Shown here: piece by piece, positions 1 to 10,555 of the stretch
How positions within the stretch are numbered: position 1 is the stretch's first letter
Layout: the number at the start of each line of letters is the position of its first letter
Origin: Centipeda periodontii DSM 2778
Lineage (GTDB): Bacteria > Bacillota > Negativicutes > Selenomonadales > Selenomonadaceae
Length of the DNA: 64,000 nucleotides
Reading direction: 5' to 3'
NCBI RefSeq assembly: GCF_000213975.1
Contig: NZ_GL892076.1
Location: 2,677,595-2,741,594, forward strand
Translations under genes and position numbers: made by a program
The notes under the pieces: model-generated
What the model saw: the letters and a program-made list of their open reading frames with translations, nothing else
Database searches by the model: none
Told to the model about the DNA's origin: nothing

Positions 1-496
<496 letters not shown>

Positions 497-695
497 GTGA
501 AGAGCCTGTTGGCTCATTATGTCATTCTTGTAAAAGAATTGTGTTTCGTTGACTGACATCAACGATGTTGCATCTGGCTGTTAGAGTTTCCTCTAACTTG
601 TTTTGCATTGTGTAGTTTTCAGGGTACATCCTGCGCCGCACAAGGCTTCAAGGCTCTTTCCAGTTCCTCGTAGCTCTCATCGGCGCGACTGTCAT

Positions 696-725
696 AATAT
701 AACACAAAGGGTTGACTCTCGTCAA
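696..725 (-). promoter_or_regulatory. Probable rRNA operon promoter
   Basis: Reading leftward, TTGACG (720-725) and TATATT (696-701) are separated by 18 bases, about 200 nt upstream of the 16S 5' end. This distance suits a bacterial rRNA leader. The -35 box lies inside a GGGTTGAC/GTCAACCC hairpin (709-728) that follows the M20 hydrolase gene. This is a sequence-based inference. Confidence 0.5.
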
Positions 726-728
726 CCC
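709..728. terminator. Hairpin between the M20 hydrolase and the rRNA promoter
   Basis: An 8-bp perfect stem (GGGTTGAC, loop TCTC, GTCAACCC) lies just downstream of the stop of the minus-strand hydrolase. On the plus strand it is followed by CCTTTTT and on the minus strand by CTTTGTG, so it is a weak terminator for the hydrolase gene. It overlaps the -35 box of the rRNA promoter. Confidence 0.45.
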
Positions 729-744
729 CCTTTTTCAAGTTTTT

Positions 745-1986
745 CTAAATTTCTTCGCCGCGCATGGTAAGACGGCGCACAGTTGCAGAATAGAGCCGCA
801 CTCCCGTCACGATTTGCTCGATGCTCGCGTACTCAGCCGGGTTGTGGCTAACCCCATCCCTGCAAGGGATGAAAATCATGCCGGTCGGCGCGTAGTCTGC
901 CCAGTGCATACTATCATGGCCCGCTCCGCTTGGCATCTTTCGATAGGCGAATCCGAGCCTCTCCGCCTCCTGAGCAATAATTTCGACGACAGCAGGTGAC
1001 ATGTGTGCCGGCATGTCCTTGCTGACGGGGCGAATCTCGCAGCTAAGGCCGCGTGCATGCACGACAGCGGCAATCTCACTGCGCACGGTTTGCTCGACCT
1101 GCTCGCGTGCGTTTGCGTCGATGCTTCGGAGGTCGATGCCAAGGGCCACATCGCCGGGAATGACGTTCATCACGCCCGGCGTAACATCGACGACGCCGAC
1201 AGTACCGACCACGGGCGGATCCACTTGTGCCCCCGCCGCATGCTCGACGGCAAGGATGATTTCTGCCGCCGCACAGAGGGCGTCATGGCGCAGGGACATG
1301 GGGGTTGCACCGCTGTGATCGGCGTCTCCGTGAATCTCACAGTAAAAGCGTGCCGGCGCAGCGATGCCTGTGACGATGCCGATGGGAAGCCGTTCATGCT
1401 CAAGTACTTTGCCCTGCTCAATGTGGAGTTCGAGCACCGCCTTGAGCGGCTGTGTGTACTTCGCCGCCGCAATGTTGTCGGGATCGAGCCCGCGCTCCTT
1501 CAGCACGTCGTAGAGACTCTTCCCGCCTTTGTCATGCAGGCGATGCAGTTCCTCAAGCGGAAGTTCCCCGCGCATGGCACGGCTGCCGAGGGTTGCGGCA
1601 GAGAAGCGGCTGGACTCCTCGCACATGAAGAGGACGATTTCGACGGGATGATCAGGCCGATCGCCGTCCTCGCGCATGCTGCGGACAGTCTCAATCGCCG
1701 CAAGCACACCCGCGAGTCCGTCGTAGTTGCCGCCGCGCGGGACGCTGTCGCTGTGCGAGCCGCACATGACGGCGGGGAGGCTGTCATCCTTTCCCGCAAG
1801 GCGTCCGAGGACGTTCCCAAACGCATCGGTGCGCAGGGTGAGCCCCGCTGCCTCCATCTGCCGCATGAGATAGGCACGTCCTTCCCAGTCGCTGTCCGTG
1901 AATGCAAGTCGGTTGATGCCTTCGCCCGGTGCTGTGATTTTCTGCATCACCGCAAAATCCTGTGCCAGTCGTTCCTGATTGACCAT
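745..1986 (-). CDS. M20-family Zn hydrolase, N-carbamoyl-L-amino-acid hydrolase / allantoate amidohydrolase type
   Basis: The 413-residue protein belongs to the hydantoinase/carbamoylase branch of peptidase family M20, cytosolic two-metal enzymes that cleave N-carbamoyl amino acids or allantoate. Visible hallmarks are GSHSDSVPRGGNYDG (metal ligands His and Asp), CEESSRF (catalytic Glu), a central dimerisation domain with HIEQG and GDADHSGATPM, and a C-terminal SGAGHDSM. The start was placed at ATG 1986 because GAAAAGGAGAG lies about 9 bases upstream; a longer frame exists but has no ribosome site. It stands alone next to the rRNA operon, so substrate cannot be inferred from context. Confidence 0.85.
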   Translation of the reverse strand: MVNQERLAQDFAVMQKITAPGEGINRLAFTDSDWEGRAYLMRQMEAAGLTLRTDAFGNVLGRLAGKDDSLPAVMCGSHSDSVPRGGNYDGLAGVLAAIETVRSMREDGDRPDHPVEIVLFMCEESSRFSAATLGSRAMRGELPLEELHRLHDKGGKSLYDVLKERGLDPDNIAAAKYTQPLKAVLELHIEQGKVLEHERLPIGIVTGIAAPARFYCEIHGDADHSGATPMSLRHDALCAAAEIILAVEHAAGAQVDPPVVGTVGVVDVTPGVMNVIPGDVALGIDLRSIDANAREQVEQTVRSEIAAVVHARGLSCEIRPVSKDMPAHMSPAVVEIIAQEAERLGFAYRKMPSGAGHDSMHWADYAPTGMIFIPCRDGVSHNPAEYASIEQIVTGVRLYSATVRRLTMRGEEI

Positions 1987-2024
1987 CGTCGAATCTCTCC
2001 TTTTCTGGATGGGTATGTCCCTGT

Positions 2025-2270
2025 TCAGAATCCAGCGACGTGCGCCATGCATACGACAATGACGCCCGGTATGCCAAAAATACCGACGATGAGAGCCTTG
2101 AGAAAGGTGATCTCAATGCCGACACCAAAGAGGTTGATGCCCCACAGGATGATCGCACCGACGATGCTGTTCGTGATGAGTTTCCACAGAATACGGAACG
2201 GCAGCGCGATCAGCTTGCCAAGAATTGCAAATACGATGATGCCAACAGCAATGCCTGCAACAATGTCCAT
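2025..2270 (-). CDS. BofA-family membrane protein (pro-sigmaK processing inhibitor family)
   Basis: An 81-residue, strongly hydrophobic protein with two or three membrane segments. Its length, and its position directly after recR, match BofA-family proteins; in Bacillus the order is dnaX-yaaK-recR-yaaL-bofA. BofA of sporulating Bacillus restrains the SpoIVFB protease. Many non-sporulating Negativicutes keep a homologue whose role is unknown. It is probably co-transcribed with recR: its ribosome site (AAGGGAG) lies in the 3' end of recR and the genes are one base apart. Confidence 0.75.
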   Translation of the reverse strand: MDIVAGIAVGIIVFAILGKLIALPFRILWKLITNSIVGAIILWGINLFGVGIEITFLKALIVGIFGIPGVIVVCMAHVAGF

Positions 2271-2271
2271 C

Positions 2272-2868
2272 CTAGATCTCCCTTCTGTTCTCCATGGCGC
2301 GCGAGAGCGTCACCTCATCCGCGTACTCAAGATCGCCGCCAACGGGCAGCCCATGCGCAATGCGCGTGACACGCACGCCCATGGGTTTGAGCAGCTTCGC
2401 AATATACATCGCAGTCGCCTCGCCCTCGACGTTGGGATTGGTTGCGACGATAACTTCCTGCACGTCGGACGTGCCGACACGCGTGACAAGTTCGCGGATG
2501 CGGATGTCGTTCGGACCGATGCCCTCGATTGGGGAGAGCGCCCCATGCAGAACGTGATAGACGCCCGTGTAGTCGTTCATGCGCTCCATTGCCGCCACAT
2601 CGGGCGGCTGCTCAACAACGCAGATGGTCGTGTGGTCGCGCTTTTCTGCCATGCAGATGGCACACGGGTCGCTGTCCGTGAGGTTGAAGCAGGTGGAGCA
2701 AAAACCGATTTTCTCCTTTGCCTCGACGATGGCAGAGGCAAGCCGACGCGCCCGTTCCATATCCATATCGAGGACATGGTAGGCGAGGCGTGCCGCAGTC
2801 TTTGCTCCGATGCCGGGCAGTGCACGGAACTGCTCCATGAGCTGCGTGAGCGGCGCAATGGTGTGCAT
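2272..2868 (-). CDS. recR: Recombination mediator protein RecR
   Basis: The 198-residue length is standard for RecR, which forms a ring clamp with RecO/RecF to load RecA on gapped DNA. In order there are an N-terminal helix-hairpin-helix ([15 protein letters not shown], residues 17-31), a four-cysteine zinc finger (C57, C60, C69, C72), a Toprim domain (about 80-175, starting ICVVEQPPD) and a C-terminal segment with the [10 protein letters not shown] Walker-like motif. The start codon overlaps the stop of ybaB, so the two are translationally linked in the dnaX operon. Confidence 0.97.
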   Translation of the reverse strand: MHTIAPLTQLMEQFRALPGIGAKTAARLAYHVLDMDMERARRLASAIVEAKEKIGFCSTCFNLTDSDPCAICMAEKRDHTTICVVEQPPDVAAMERMNDYTGVYHVLHGALSPIEGIGPNDIRIRELVTRVGTSDVQEVIVATNPNVEGEATAMYIAKLLKPMGVRVTRIAHGLPVGGDLEYADEVTLSRAMENRREI

Positions 2869-3194
2869 CAGAGGAGTCCCGGCGGGAGTCCCAATCCACT
2901 CGTGAGCTTGCCCATCTCCTGTGCCATCATCTCGTCGACCTTCTTCGTTGCTTCATTAAATGCCGCCGAGATGAGATCCTGCAGCATCTCGATGTCCTCG
3001 GGATCAACTGCCGCAGGCGCAATGATGAGGCTCTGTACCTGCTTTTCGCCGTCCATGACGATCTTCACTGCGCCGCCGCCCGCCGACACCTCGACGGTCT
3101 TGCGCTTCAGTTCGTCCTGCATCTTCTTCATCTCGTTCTGCATCTTCTGGACTTTTTTCATCATACCGGCCATATTGCCGCCGCCATTGAACAT
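2868..3194 (-). CDS. YbaB/EbfC family nucleoid-associated protein
   Basis: The 108-residue protein has the YbaB/EbfC layout: a Met/Lys-rich N-terminal helix ([19 protein letters not shown]), then a small beta sheet with [11 protein letters not shown] and a C-terminal helix. YbaB homologues are dimeric DNA-binding proteins encoded between dnaX and recR in most bacteria, as here. The RBS AAAAGGAG lies just upstream of the ATG. About 170 bases with a dispersed repeat separate it from dnaX. Confidence 0.93.
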   Translation of the reverse strand: MFNGGGNMAGMMKKVQKMQNEMKKMQDELKRKTVEVSAGGGAVKIVMDGEKQVQSLIIAPAAVDPEDIEMLQDLISAAFNEATKKVDEMMAQEMGKLTSGLGLPPGLL

Positions 3195-3251
3195 AGTAAC
3201 TCTCCTTTTATGTTTAGCAAGATAGAAGCCAGAAGCTATGTGTCGCTCCTA

Positions 3252-3335
3252 AGCGAACCCTAGTGAAGCAGGCGAATAAGCACACGATCACTTGCGTAAC
3301 GAGGCGCTCGCGTGAAGTACGCATAGCGTATATAT
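3252..3335 (+). repeat. Dispersed intergenic repeat family B, copy 1
   Basis: This copy contains the family core GCGAACCCTAGTGAAGCA followed by CACTTGCGTAACGAGGCG, also found near 20165 and 26832. It lies between dnaX and ybaB. No open frame is apparent. Its function is unknown. Confidence 0.6.
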
Positions 3336-3364
3336 TCATAGCCTAACAAAAACCGCCCACAACG

Positions 3365-5203
<1,839 letters not shown>

Positions 5204-5285
5204 GGCAAAACCTCCCAACAACAAAAAAACAGCCCTCACGGGGCTGCACCGGATACACGCGATTTCTCCCACGGCAGACCACAGT

Positions 5286-5398
5286 CCCCAGGCGCCCTCA
5301 CGGCACATGGAACGATCCGCTTACCGCTGCTTCCTTCCGGACCTGACGGGGTTCACAGGGCCCCATTGCGTGAGACCAAGGCACTGCAGCCCGCCCTG
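5286..5398 (-). ncRNA. ffs: Signal recognition particle RNA (small bacterial type, 4.5S-like)
   Basis: The minus strand has the conserved SRP RNA apical domain: GTCAGGTCCGGAAGGAAGCAGC (5330-5351), with the GGAA tetraloop and the internal loop that binds Ffh. The flanks, CAGG at 5398 and CCTG near 5289, can pair to close the hairpin. The length of about 110 nt suits the small form. The ends are approximate. The RNA sits between tRNA-Ser and dnaX, as in other Firmicutes. Confidence 0.92.
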
Positions 5399-5415
5399 AG
5401 AAAAATCAATAAAAA

Positions 5416-5506
5416 TGGCGGAGAGTGAGAGATTCGAACTCTCGGTACGGTATCACCGCACACACGCTTTCCAGGCGTGCTCCTTCAACCACTCGGACAA
5501 CTCTCC
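5416..5506 (-). tRNA. tRNA-Ser (anticodon GGA)
   Basis: A 91-nt class II tRNA with a 7-bp acceptor stem (GGAGAGT/ACTCTCC), the anticodon loop CTGGAAA in stem CACGC/GCGTG, a long variable arm, a T-arm GAGAGTTCGAATCTCTC, discriminator G and a genome-encoded CCA. The anticodon GGA reads UCC/UCU serine codons. Confidence 0.97.
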
Positions 5507-5548
5507 ACGTGCTCTCTAAAAAAGCTATTCACTTCTGCAACGCTTGCT

Positions 5549-5577
5549 AGTCTAACATGAGAGCTGCGCCCTGTCAA
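5549..5577 (-). promoter_or_regulatory. Promoter of the tRNA-Ser / SRP RNA / dnaX unit
   Basis: On the minus strand TTGACA (5572-5577) and TAGACT (5549-5554) are separated by exactly 17 bases, about 45 bases upstream of the tRNA 5' end. It lies directly after the pfkA terminator. Confidence 0.65.
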
Positions 5578-5580
5578 GAA

Positions 5581-5614
5581 AAAAATAAGGGGAACTGCAC
5601 GCAGCAGCCCCCTG
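5581..5614 (-). terminator. Intrinsic terminator of pfkA
   Basis: On the minus strand, AGGGGGCTGC and GCAGTTCCCCT form a GC-rich stem with a 5-base loop, followed by TTATTTTTTT, right after the pfkA stop. Confidence 0.75.
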
Positions 5615-5622
5615 TTTTCCAT

Positions 5623-6588
5623 TTACGCCAACACGCGTGAGAGCCGCACGAGCTCCGGATCGAGTGTCTTCGTATTGTTGACCGCCTCGAAGAGGTTTAC
5701 GCCCACGACCTGCCCTTCGTTGAAGCTATAGACCACATCACTGACCCCTGAGATGATCGCGAGCGCCGCCTTTTCACCGAGCATCGACGCCTTGATGCGA
5801 TCCTCGACCGTCGGCGAACCGCCGCGCTGGATATGACCGAGCACCGAAACGCGCGTGTCGATCTCCGTCTTCTCACGGATGATCTTGCCGATCTCCACAG
5901 CCGAGCCCGCGCCCTCAGCGACCACAATGATGCTGTAGCGCTTGCCCGCCTCGTACATCTCCTTCAGTTCGCAGCTGATCTCCTCAAGATCGTATGCCAC
6001 CTCCGGTACAAGGATGTACTCCGCACCACCGGCAATGCCCGACATCATCGCGAGCCAGCCCGAGTGACGCCCCATGACCTCGACAAGAATGATGCGGCGA
6101 TGCGCCGACGCCGTGTCGCGCAGCTTGTTGATCGCATCCACGATCGTATTGCACGCCGTGTCGCAGCCAATCGTATAGTCCATGCCCCAGACGTCGTTGT
6201 CAATCGTACCCGGCAGCCCCACGATCGGCATTCCCGTCTCCTTGCTGAGGAGCGAGCCGCCCGTAAGCGAGCCGTCACCGCCGATGATGACCAGTCCCTC
6301 GATGCCGCGCTTGCGCAGATTCTCGAATGCCGTCTTGCGCCCCTCGGGCGTCATGAACGACTTGCTGCGCGCCGTGCCGAGGAACGTACCGCCGCGCTGA
6401 ATCAGATCGCTGACGCTGCGCGTCGTCAGTTTTTCGATATCATCGTGCACCATGCCGCTGTATCCGTTGTGAATGCCATAGACATCGACACCCTCGTAGA
6501 TCGCCGTGCGCACCACCGCGCGCGCTGCCGCATTCATGCCCGGGCTGTCTCCGCCCGAAGTGACGACCGCAATTGCCTTTTTCAACAT
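5623..6588 (-). CDS. pfkA: ATP-dependent 6-phosphofructokinase
   Basis: A 321-residue Pfk-A family enzyme that phosphorylates fructose 6-phosphate in glycolysis. Visible motifs are the ATP-binding TSGGDSPGMNAAARA (near residues 8-22), GGDGSL, the catalytic PGTIDNDVWGMDYTIGCDTA (proton-acceptor Asp in TIDND), EVMGRHSG (substrate site) and the QRGGSPTVEDR effector region. Allosteric bacterial Pfk-A is usually about 320 residues. The start was set at ATG 6588 because GGGGGAT lies 7-8 bases upstream; the longer frame adds nine unconserved residues. Confidence 0.97.
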   Translation of the reverse strand: MLKKAIAVVTSGGDSPGMNAAARAVVRTAIYEGVDVYGIHNGYSGMVHDDIEKLTTRSVSDLIQRGGTFLGTARSKSFMTPEGRKTAFENLRKRGIEGLVIIGGDGSLTGGSLLSKETGMPIVGLPGTIDNDVWGMDYTIGCDTACNTIVDAINKLRDTASAHRRIILVEVMGRHSGWLAMMSGIAGGAEYILVPEVAYDLEEISCELKEMYEAGKRYSIIVVAEGAGSAVEIGKIIREKTEIDTRVSVLGHIQRGGSPTVEDRIKASMLGEKAALAIISGVSDVVYSFNEGQVVGVNLFEAVNNTKTLDPELVRLSRVLA

Positions 6589-6714
6589 AAAAACATCCCC
6601 CGTCCCGTATGTCACGCTTGTGCGAATCGTTTTCTATTCTCTATTCTACGAAAGCATGCGTAAAAAGTAAAGAGTTTCGCAGAAAAAACCTTTCGCCGCT
6701 GCGTCCATACAAAA

Positions 6715-6752
6715 GAGAGATTGGAGTCCTCTGCTGAGGAAATCCAATCTCT
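6715..6752 (-). terminator. Terminator of the AGCS symporter gene
   Basis: A 10-bp stem (AGAGATTGGA at 6716-6725 with TCCAATCTCT at 6743-6752) enclosing a smaller CCTC/GAGG hairpin. On the minus strand it is followed by CTTTTG. It begins about 16 bases after the symporter stop. Confidence 0.65.
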
Positions 6753-6767
6753 TTCTCCATACCAATA

Positions 6768-8201
6768 TCAGTGTTTTTGTGCACGCAGCTGCTCCTCATC
6801 CCACCCAACAATGCCGTGCAGGTCCGGCATGATGGAGGGATCGAAGACAGGGTTCTTGCCCGCCGCCTTTTGCGCGAAGTAATCTGTGAGCGCAATGCGC
6901 GCAAGCGGTGCAAGGCGTGCGATGGCGTAAAGGTTCGTGACGCAGATCATCGCCATGAAGAGGTCGGCGAGGTTCCACACGAGCCCCAACGCCGCGATGC
7001 ACCCAAAGAAGACCATTGCAACCACGCCAAGACGATAGACGAAGAGCGCACGCTCCGTGTTTCCGCCGAAGAAGTGGATGTTGACCTCACCGTAGTAGTA
7101 GTTGCCGACAACGGAGCTGAAGGCAAAGAGGAAGATGAGTACGGCGAGGAGGCTCGACGCCCACGGACCGAAGACGCTCGCGAGCGAGTCCTGCGCGAGT
7201 GCGATGCCCGTCGTATCGCCGCCGATCACATACTGCCCGGTGAGGAGGACGATGAACGCCGTCGCCGAGCAGACAATCCATGTATCAACGTAAACACCGA
7301 ACGCCTGCACGAGGCCCTGCTTGACGGGATGCGTGACATTCGCCGTCGCCGCCGCATTCGGGATGGAACCCTCCCCCGCCTCGTTTGAGAAGAGTCCGCG
7401 GCGAATCCCCGTGAGGATCGCCGTGCCGATGCCGCCGCCGACCGCCGCCTGCGGACTGAACGCATCGTGCAGAATGAGCGCAAACATCGCGGGTACCTGA
7501 TCGATGTGCAGAATGACGGTAATGAGTGCAATGAGGAGATAGATGCCCGCCATCACAGGCACGAGCAGGGTTGCAAAATTTGCCACACGCTGGATGCCGC
7601 CGAAGATGACCACACCCGAGAGCACAGCGAGGACACCGCCCATCACCCATGTGTCGATGCCGAATGCCTTCTCCATCGAGAGCGCGATCGTATTTGCCTG
7701 CACCGATACATAGATGAGACCGAAGGTCACGGAGATGAGCACGGCAAAGAGCTTTGCTACTGCCGGCTGCCCGAGAGCATTCTGGATGTAGTACGCAGGT
7801 CCGCCATGAAAGAGTCCGTGTCCACGCGGAATCTTGTAGATCTGGGCGAGCGTGCTCTCAACGAAGCCCGTTGCCGTTCCGATGAAGGCGATGACCCACA
7901 TCCAGAAGACCGCGCCGGGACCGCCCGTCACAATCGCAATCGCAACCCCCGCGATGTTACCGACACCGACGCGCGAGGCGGTACTCACACAGAATGCCTG
8001 AAACGAGGAGATCGCCTTGCGCCCGCTCGGACGCCGTCCGAGATCGCCCGCGAGCAGGCGCACCATCTCGGGCAGCGCACGCAGCTGAACAAGTCCGGTC
8101 GATACCGTGAACCAGAGACCACTGCCGACAAGCACAACGATGATGATATAAGTCCACAGAAAATCGTTGATCGTGCCGACGATCGTATTGAGGAAATCCA
8201 T
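6768..8201 (-). CDS. Alanine/glycine:cation symporter (AGCS family, AlsT/AgcS type)
   Basis: A 477-residue polytopic membrane protein with about eleven hydrophobic segments. It has AGCS hallmarks: GVGNIAGVAIAIVTGGPGAVFWMW, GGPAYYIQNALG and FSNEAGEGSIPNAAATANVTHPVKQG. The family takes up alanine, glycine or related amino acids with Na+ or H+. The start at 8201 is preceded by AGAAAGGGTGG; the longer frame has no ribosome site. It is a single-gene unit with its own promoter and terminator. Confidence 0.93.
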   Translation of the reverse strand: MDFLNTIVGTINDFLWTYIIIVVLVGSGLWFTVSTGLVQLRALPEMVRLLAGDLGRRPSGRKAISSFQAFCVSTASRVGVGNIAGVAIAIVTGGPGAVFWMWVIAFIGTATGFVESTLAQIYKIPRGHGLFHGGPAYYIQNALGQPAVAKLFAVLISVTFGLIYVSVQANTIALSMEKAFGIDTWVMGGVLAVLSGVVIFGGIQRVANFATLLVPVMAGIYLLIALITVILHIDQVPAMFALILHDAFSPQAAVGGGIGTAILTGIRRGLFSNEAGEGSIPNAAATANVTHPVKQGLVQAFGVYVDTWIVCSATAFIVLLTGQYVIGGDTTGIALAQDSLASVFGPWASSLLAVLIFLFAFSSVVGNYYYGEVNIHFFGGNTERALFVYRLGVVAMVFFGCIAALGLVWNLADLFMAMICVTNLYAIARLAPLARIALTDYFAQKAAGKNPVFDPSIMPDLHGIVGWDEEQLRAQKH

Positions 8202-8232
8202 AAAACCACCCTTTCTAAAAAGAATACGTTTC

Positions 8233-8262
8233 ATAATAATGGAAGAAGCAAGTTTTTGTCAA
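8233..8262 (-). promoter_or_regulatory. Promoter of the AGCS symporter gene
   Basis: On the minus strand TTGACA (8257-8262) and TATTAT (8233-8238) are 18 bases apart, about 32 bases upstream of the start codon. Confidence 0.55.
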
Positions 8263-8326
8263 ATTGGATTCCTGTATTCTTTTATAGGCACAGCCATTTG
8301 GGGAGATTTATATGTCCATTCCTTTA

Positions 8327-8488
8327 GGAATCACTGATAAATTCAGCACCGCCATCTTAGCGCATCTTTTTTGCCCGCTCAATGCCTGCAAATCCTCCAC
8401 ATAGCTTGGACTATGCGTCCGGTTTGCCTCCTCAATCGGACGAAAAAATCTACGCCAATCTGACGGACTTCATTTTATCAGTGATTCC
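8327..8488 (-). mobile_element. MITE-like palindromic element (family A), copy 1, inverted
   Basis: A 162-bp element, inverted relative to the reference copy at 15272. Its ends are GGAATCACTGATAAA and TTTATCAGTGATTCC, and it is flanked by the perfect 4-bp direct repeat TTTA (8323-8326 and 8489-8492). It has no coding capacity; the two halves are imperfectly self-complementary around a CATAGC/GCTATG-type centre. It occupies the gap between the symporter promoter and pyk. The stretch 8489-8601 after it holds only a solo element end (8564-8581) and the pyk leader. Confidence 0.88.
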
Positions 8489-8601
8489 TTTACTTCTCTC
8501 TAAAAAGAGTGTAAAATGACAGTAGTTGTAAATTTCAGGGACAGAGGAATTGCCGATAGTTCCATTTTATCAGTGATTCCCAAAAAGCGGGGGAGTATAA
8601 T

Positions 8602-10017
8602 ATGCTGAAAAAGACGAAAATCATATGCACACAGGGACCGGCAACGGATCCCGAGGGAATTGTCGACGCGCTCATCGAGAGCGGAATGAACTGTGCGCGC
8701 TTCAACTTCTCGCACGGCACGCACGACGAGCATCTCGCGCGCATCAACAAGGTGCGTGCAGCGGCGGAGCGCTCCGGGAAGGTCATCTCGCTCATCCTCG
8801 ATACAAAGGGACCGGAGATGCGTCTCGGCGAGTTCGCGGAGGGCAAGGTACAGCTCGAAAAGGGGCAGAAGTTCACGCTGACCCATGACGATGCACCGGG
8901 CGATGCGACGCACGTCAGCGTCAACCATAAGAACCTCTATAACGAGGTGAAACCAGGTGACACGCTGCTCCTCTCGGATGGGCTCGTCGGACTTGTCGTC
9001 GATGAGATTCGCGGCAAGGACATCGTGACGACCGTGCAGAACTCAGGGCCGATGTCCACGCGCAAACGTGTGGCGGCACCGGGTGTCGAACTTGGTCTGC
9101 CCGCAATCTCCGAGCAGGACGAGCGCGACATCATCTTTGGCATTCAGAACGACATGGACTTCGTGGCGGCATCCTTCATCCAACGTCCCGCAGACGTGGA
9201 GGAGATCCGCCATCTGATCGCAACGCACGGCGGTCACATGGAGATCATCCCGAAGATCGAGAATCTCGCGGGCGTCAACAACTTTGACGAAATCCTTGCG
9301 GTCTCGGACGGCATCATGGTCGCACGCGGCGACCTCGGTGTCGAGGTTCCTGCCGAGGACGTGCCCGTCATCCAGAAGGAAATCATCCGTAAGTGCAACG
9401 CGGTCGGCAAGCCCGTTATCGTCGCAACGCAGATGCTCGAATCCATGACGACGAACCCGCGCCCGACACGCGCGGAGGTCTCGGATGTCGGCAACGCGAT
9501 CTTCGACGGCGCGGATGCCATCATGCTCTCCGGTGAGACGGCAAGCGGCGACTACCCCGTCGAGGCGGTCAAGATGATGAGTACGATTGCCCTACGCATG
9601 GAGGAGTCGCTCGAATACGACACCATCATTCGCTCGCGCAGCATCCGCGAGCGCTCCTCGGTGACGGACGCCGTTTCGCATGCAACCGTGCAGCTCGCCT
9701 ATGAGACGAGCGCTGCTGCCATTCTGACGCCGACCCAATCCGGCTACACGACGCGTGTCGTATCGAAGTACCGCCCGAAGGCGATGATTGTCGCCTACGC
9801 ACCGAACCCAATGATTGCACGTCACATCAATCTGCGTTGGGGTGTCTACTCCATCCAAGGGCGCAAGTGGACGAACGTCGAAGACATGATCGAGTCCTGC
9901 ACGCGTAGTGCCCTCTCGCATGGCTACGTCACACAAGGCGACAAGGTCGTCATGGTCGCAGGCATGACCTACAACGAGGGTGGCTCCGTCGCCGTCCGCG
10001 TCACAACGATTGCCTAA
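8602..10017 (+). CDS. pyk: Pyruvate kinase
   Basis: A 471-residue enzyme of lower glycolysis converting phosphoenolpyruvate and ADP to pyruvate and ATP. It shows ARFNFSHGTHDEH, the LDTKGPEMR active-site strand, a B domain (about 70-165), FVAASFIQRPADVEEIR, the catalytic IIPKIENLAGVNN lysine segment, VARGDLGVEVP, VATQMLESM and LSGETASGDYPVEAV. The length is that of the short form, without the C-terminal PEP-utiliser-like extension of Bacillus-type enzymes. GGGGGAG precedes the ATG. The stop TAA is immediately followed by a solo MITE end. Confidence 0.97.
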   Translation: MLKKTKIICTQGPATDPEGIVDALIESGMNCARFNFSHGTHDEHLARINKVRAAAERSGKVISLILDTKGPEMRLGEFAEGKVQLEKGQKFTLTHDDAPGDATHVSVNHKNLYNEVKPGDTLLLSDGLVGLVVDEIRGKDIVTTVQNSGPMSTRKRVAAPGVELGLPAISEQDERDIIFGIQNDMDFVAASFIQRPADVEEIRHLIATHGGHMEIIPKIENLAGVNNFDEILAVSDGIMVARGDLGVEVPAEDVPVIQKEIIRKCNAVGKPVIVATQMLESMTTNPRPTRAEVSDVGNAIFDGADAIMLSGETASGDYPVEAVKMMSTIALRMEESLEYDTIIRSRSIRERSSVTDAVSHATVQLAYETSAAAILTPTQSGYTTRVVSKYRPKAMIVAYAPNPMIARHINLRWGVYSIQGRKWTNVEDMIESCTRSALSHGYVTQGDKVVMVAGMTYNEGGSVAVRVTTIA

Positions 10018-10043
10018 GGAATCGCTGATAATTGGTAAACGAA

Positions 10044-10079
10044 AGGAAGCCGCTTGTATCCGAAACGGCTTCCTTTTTT
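10044..10079 (+). terminator. Terminator of pyk
   Basis: GGAAGCCG and CGGCTTCC form a perfect 8-bp stem followed by TTTTTT, about 30 bases after the pyk stop. Confidence 0.85.
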
Positions 10080-10111
10080 GAACAAAGATGCCTAAATGAA
10101 AGGAAACTATT

Positions 10112-10483
10112 ATGGAAGTCATTCACAGCGACAACGCCCCCGCAGCCCTCGGCCCCTACAGTCAGGCAATGAAGGTCGGCAATCTCGTCTACACCTCGGG
10201 ACAGATCGGCATTGACCCCGCCGTCGGCAAGATCACGGGCACAACAGTCGGCGAACAGGCGGAACAGGTCTGCAAAAACCTCTCCGCCGTCCTCGCCGCC
10301 GCCGGCACCGACCTCACACGCGTCGTCAAGACCATGTGCTTCCTCGCGGACATGGGCGACTTTGCCGCATTCAACGAGGTCTACGCCCACCACTTCACGG
10401 GCAAGCCCGCACGCTCCTGCGTCGCCGCAAAGGCTCTGCCTGCGGGTGCCCTCTGCGAGATCGAAGTGATCGCGGAGGTGTGA
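10112..10483 (+). CDS. RidA family reactive intermediate/imine deaminase
   Basis: A 123-residue protein of the YjgF/YER057c/UK114 family. RidA proteins are homotrimers that hydrolyse the enamine/imine intermediates released by PLP-dependent dehydratases. Visible family motifs are APAALGPYSQA, VYTSGQIGIDP, the VVKTMCFLADMGDF strand-helix and the C-terminal RSCVAAKALPAGALCEIEVIAE, with the Arg and Glu typical of active members. AAAGGAA precedes ATG 10112. The gene is flanked by terminators on both sides and appears monocistronic. Confidence 0.94.
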   Translation: MEVIHSDNAPAALGPYSQAMKVGNLVYTSGQIGIDPAVGKITGTTVGEQAEQVCKNLSAVLAAAGTDLTRVVKTMCFLADMGDFAAFNEVYAHHFTGKPARSCVAAKALPAGALCEIEVIAEV

Positions 10484-10510
10484 GGCGACACATTCCATCG
10501 GAACACAACA

Positions 10511-10542
10511 ACGGGACGATCCGCGCGGATCGTCCCGTTTTC
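10511..10542. terminator. Bidirectional terminator between ridA and aroF
   Basis: ACGGGACGATCCG and CGGATCGTCCCGT form a perfect hairpin between two convergent genes. TTTT follows on the plus strand, and GTTGTTGT, poorer in T, on the minus strand. Confidence 0.8.
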
Positions 10543-10555
10543 TATGTCTGTATCG

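Noticed and set aside
1003-3225. A 740-codon open frame on the plus strand
   Set aside because: It is the antisense shadow of the M20 hydrolase, bofA, recR and ybaB genes, produced by high GC content. It crosses four well-supported genes and resembles no protein.
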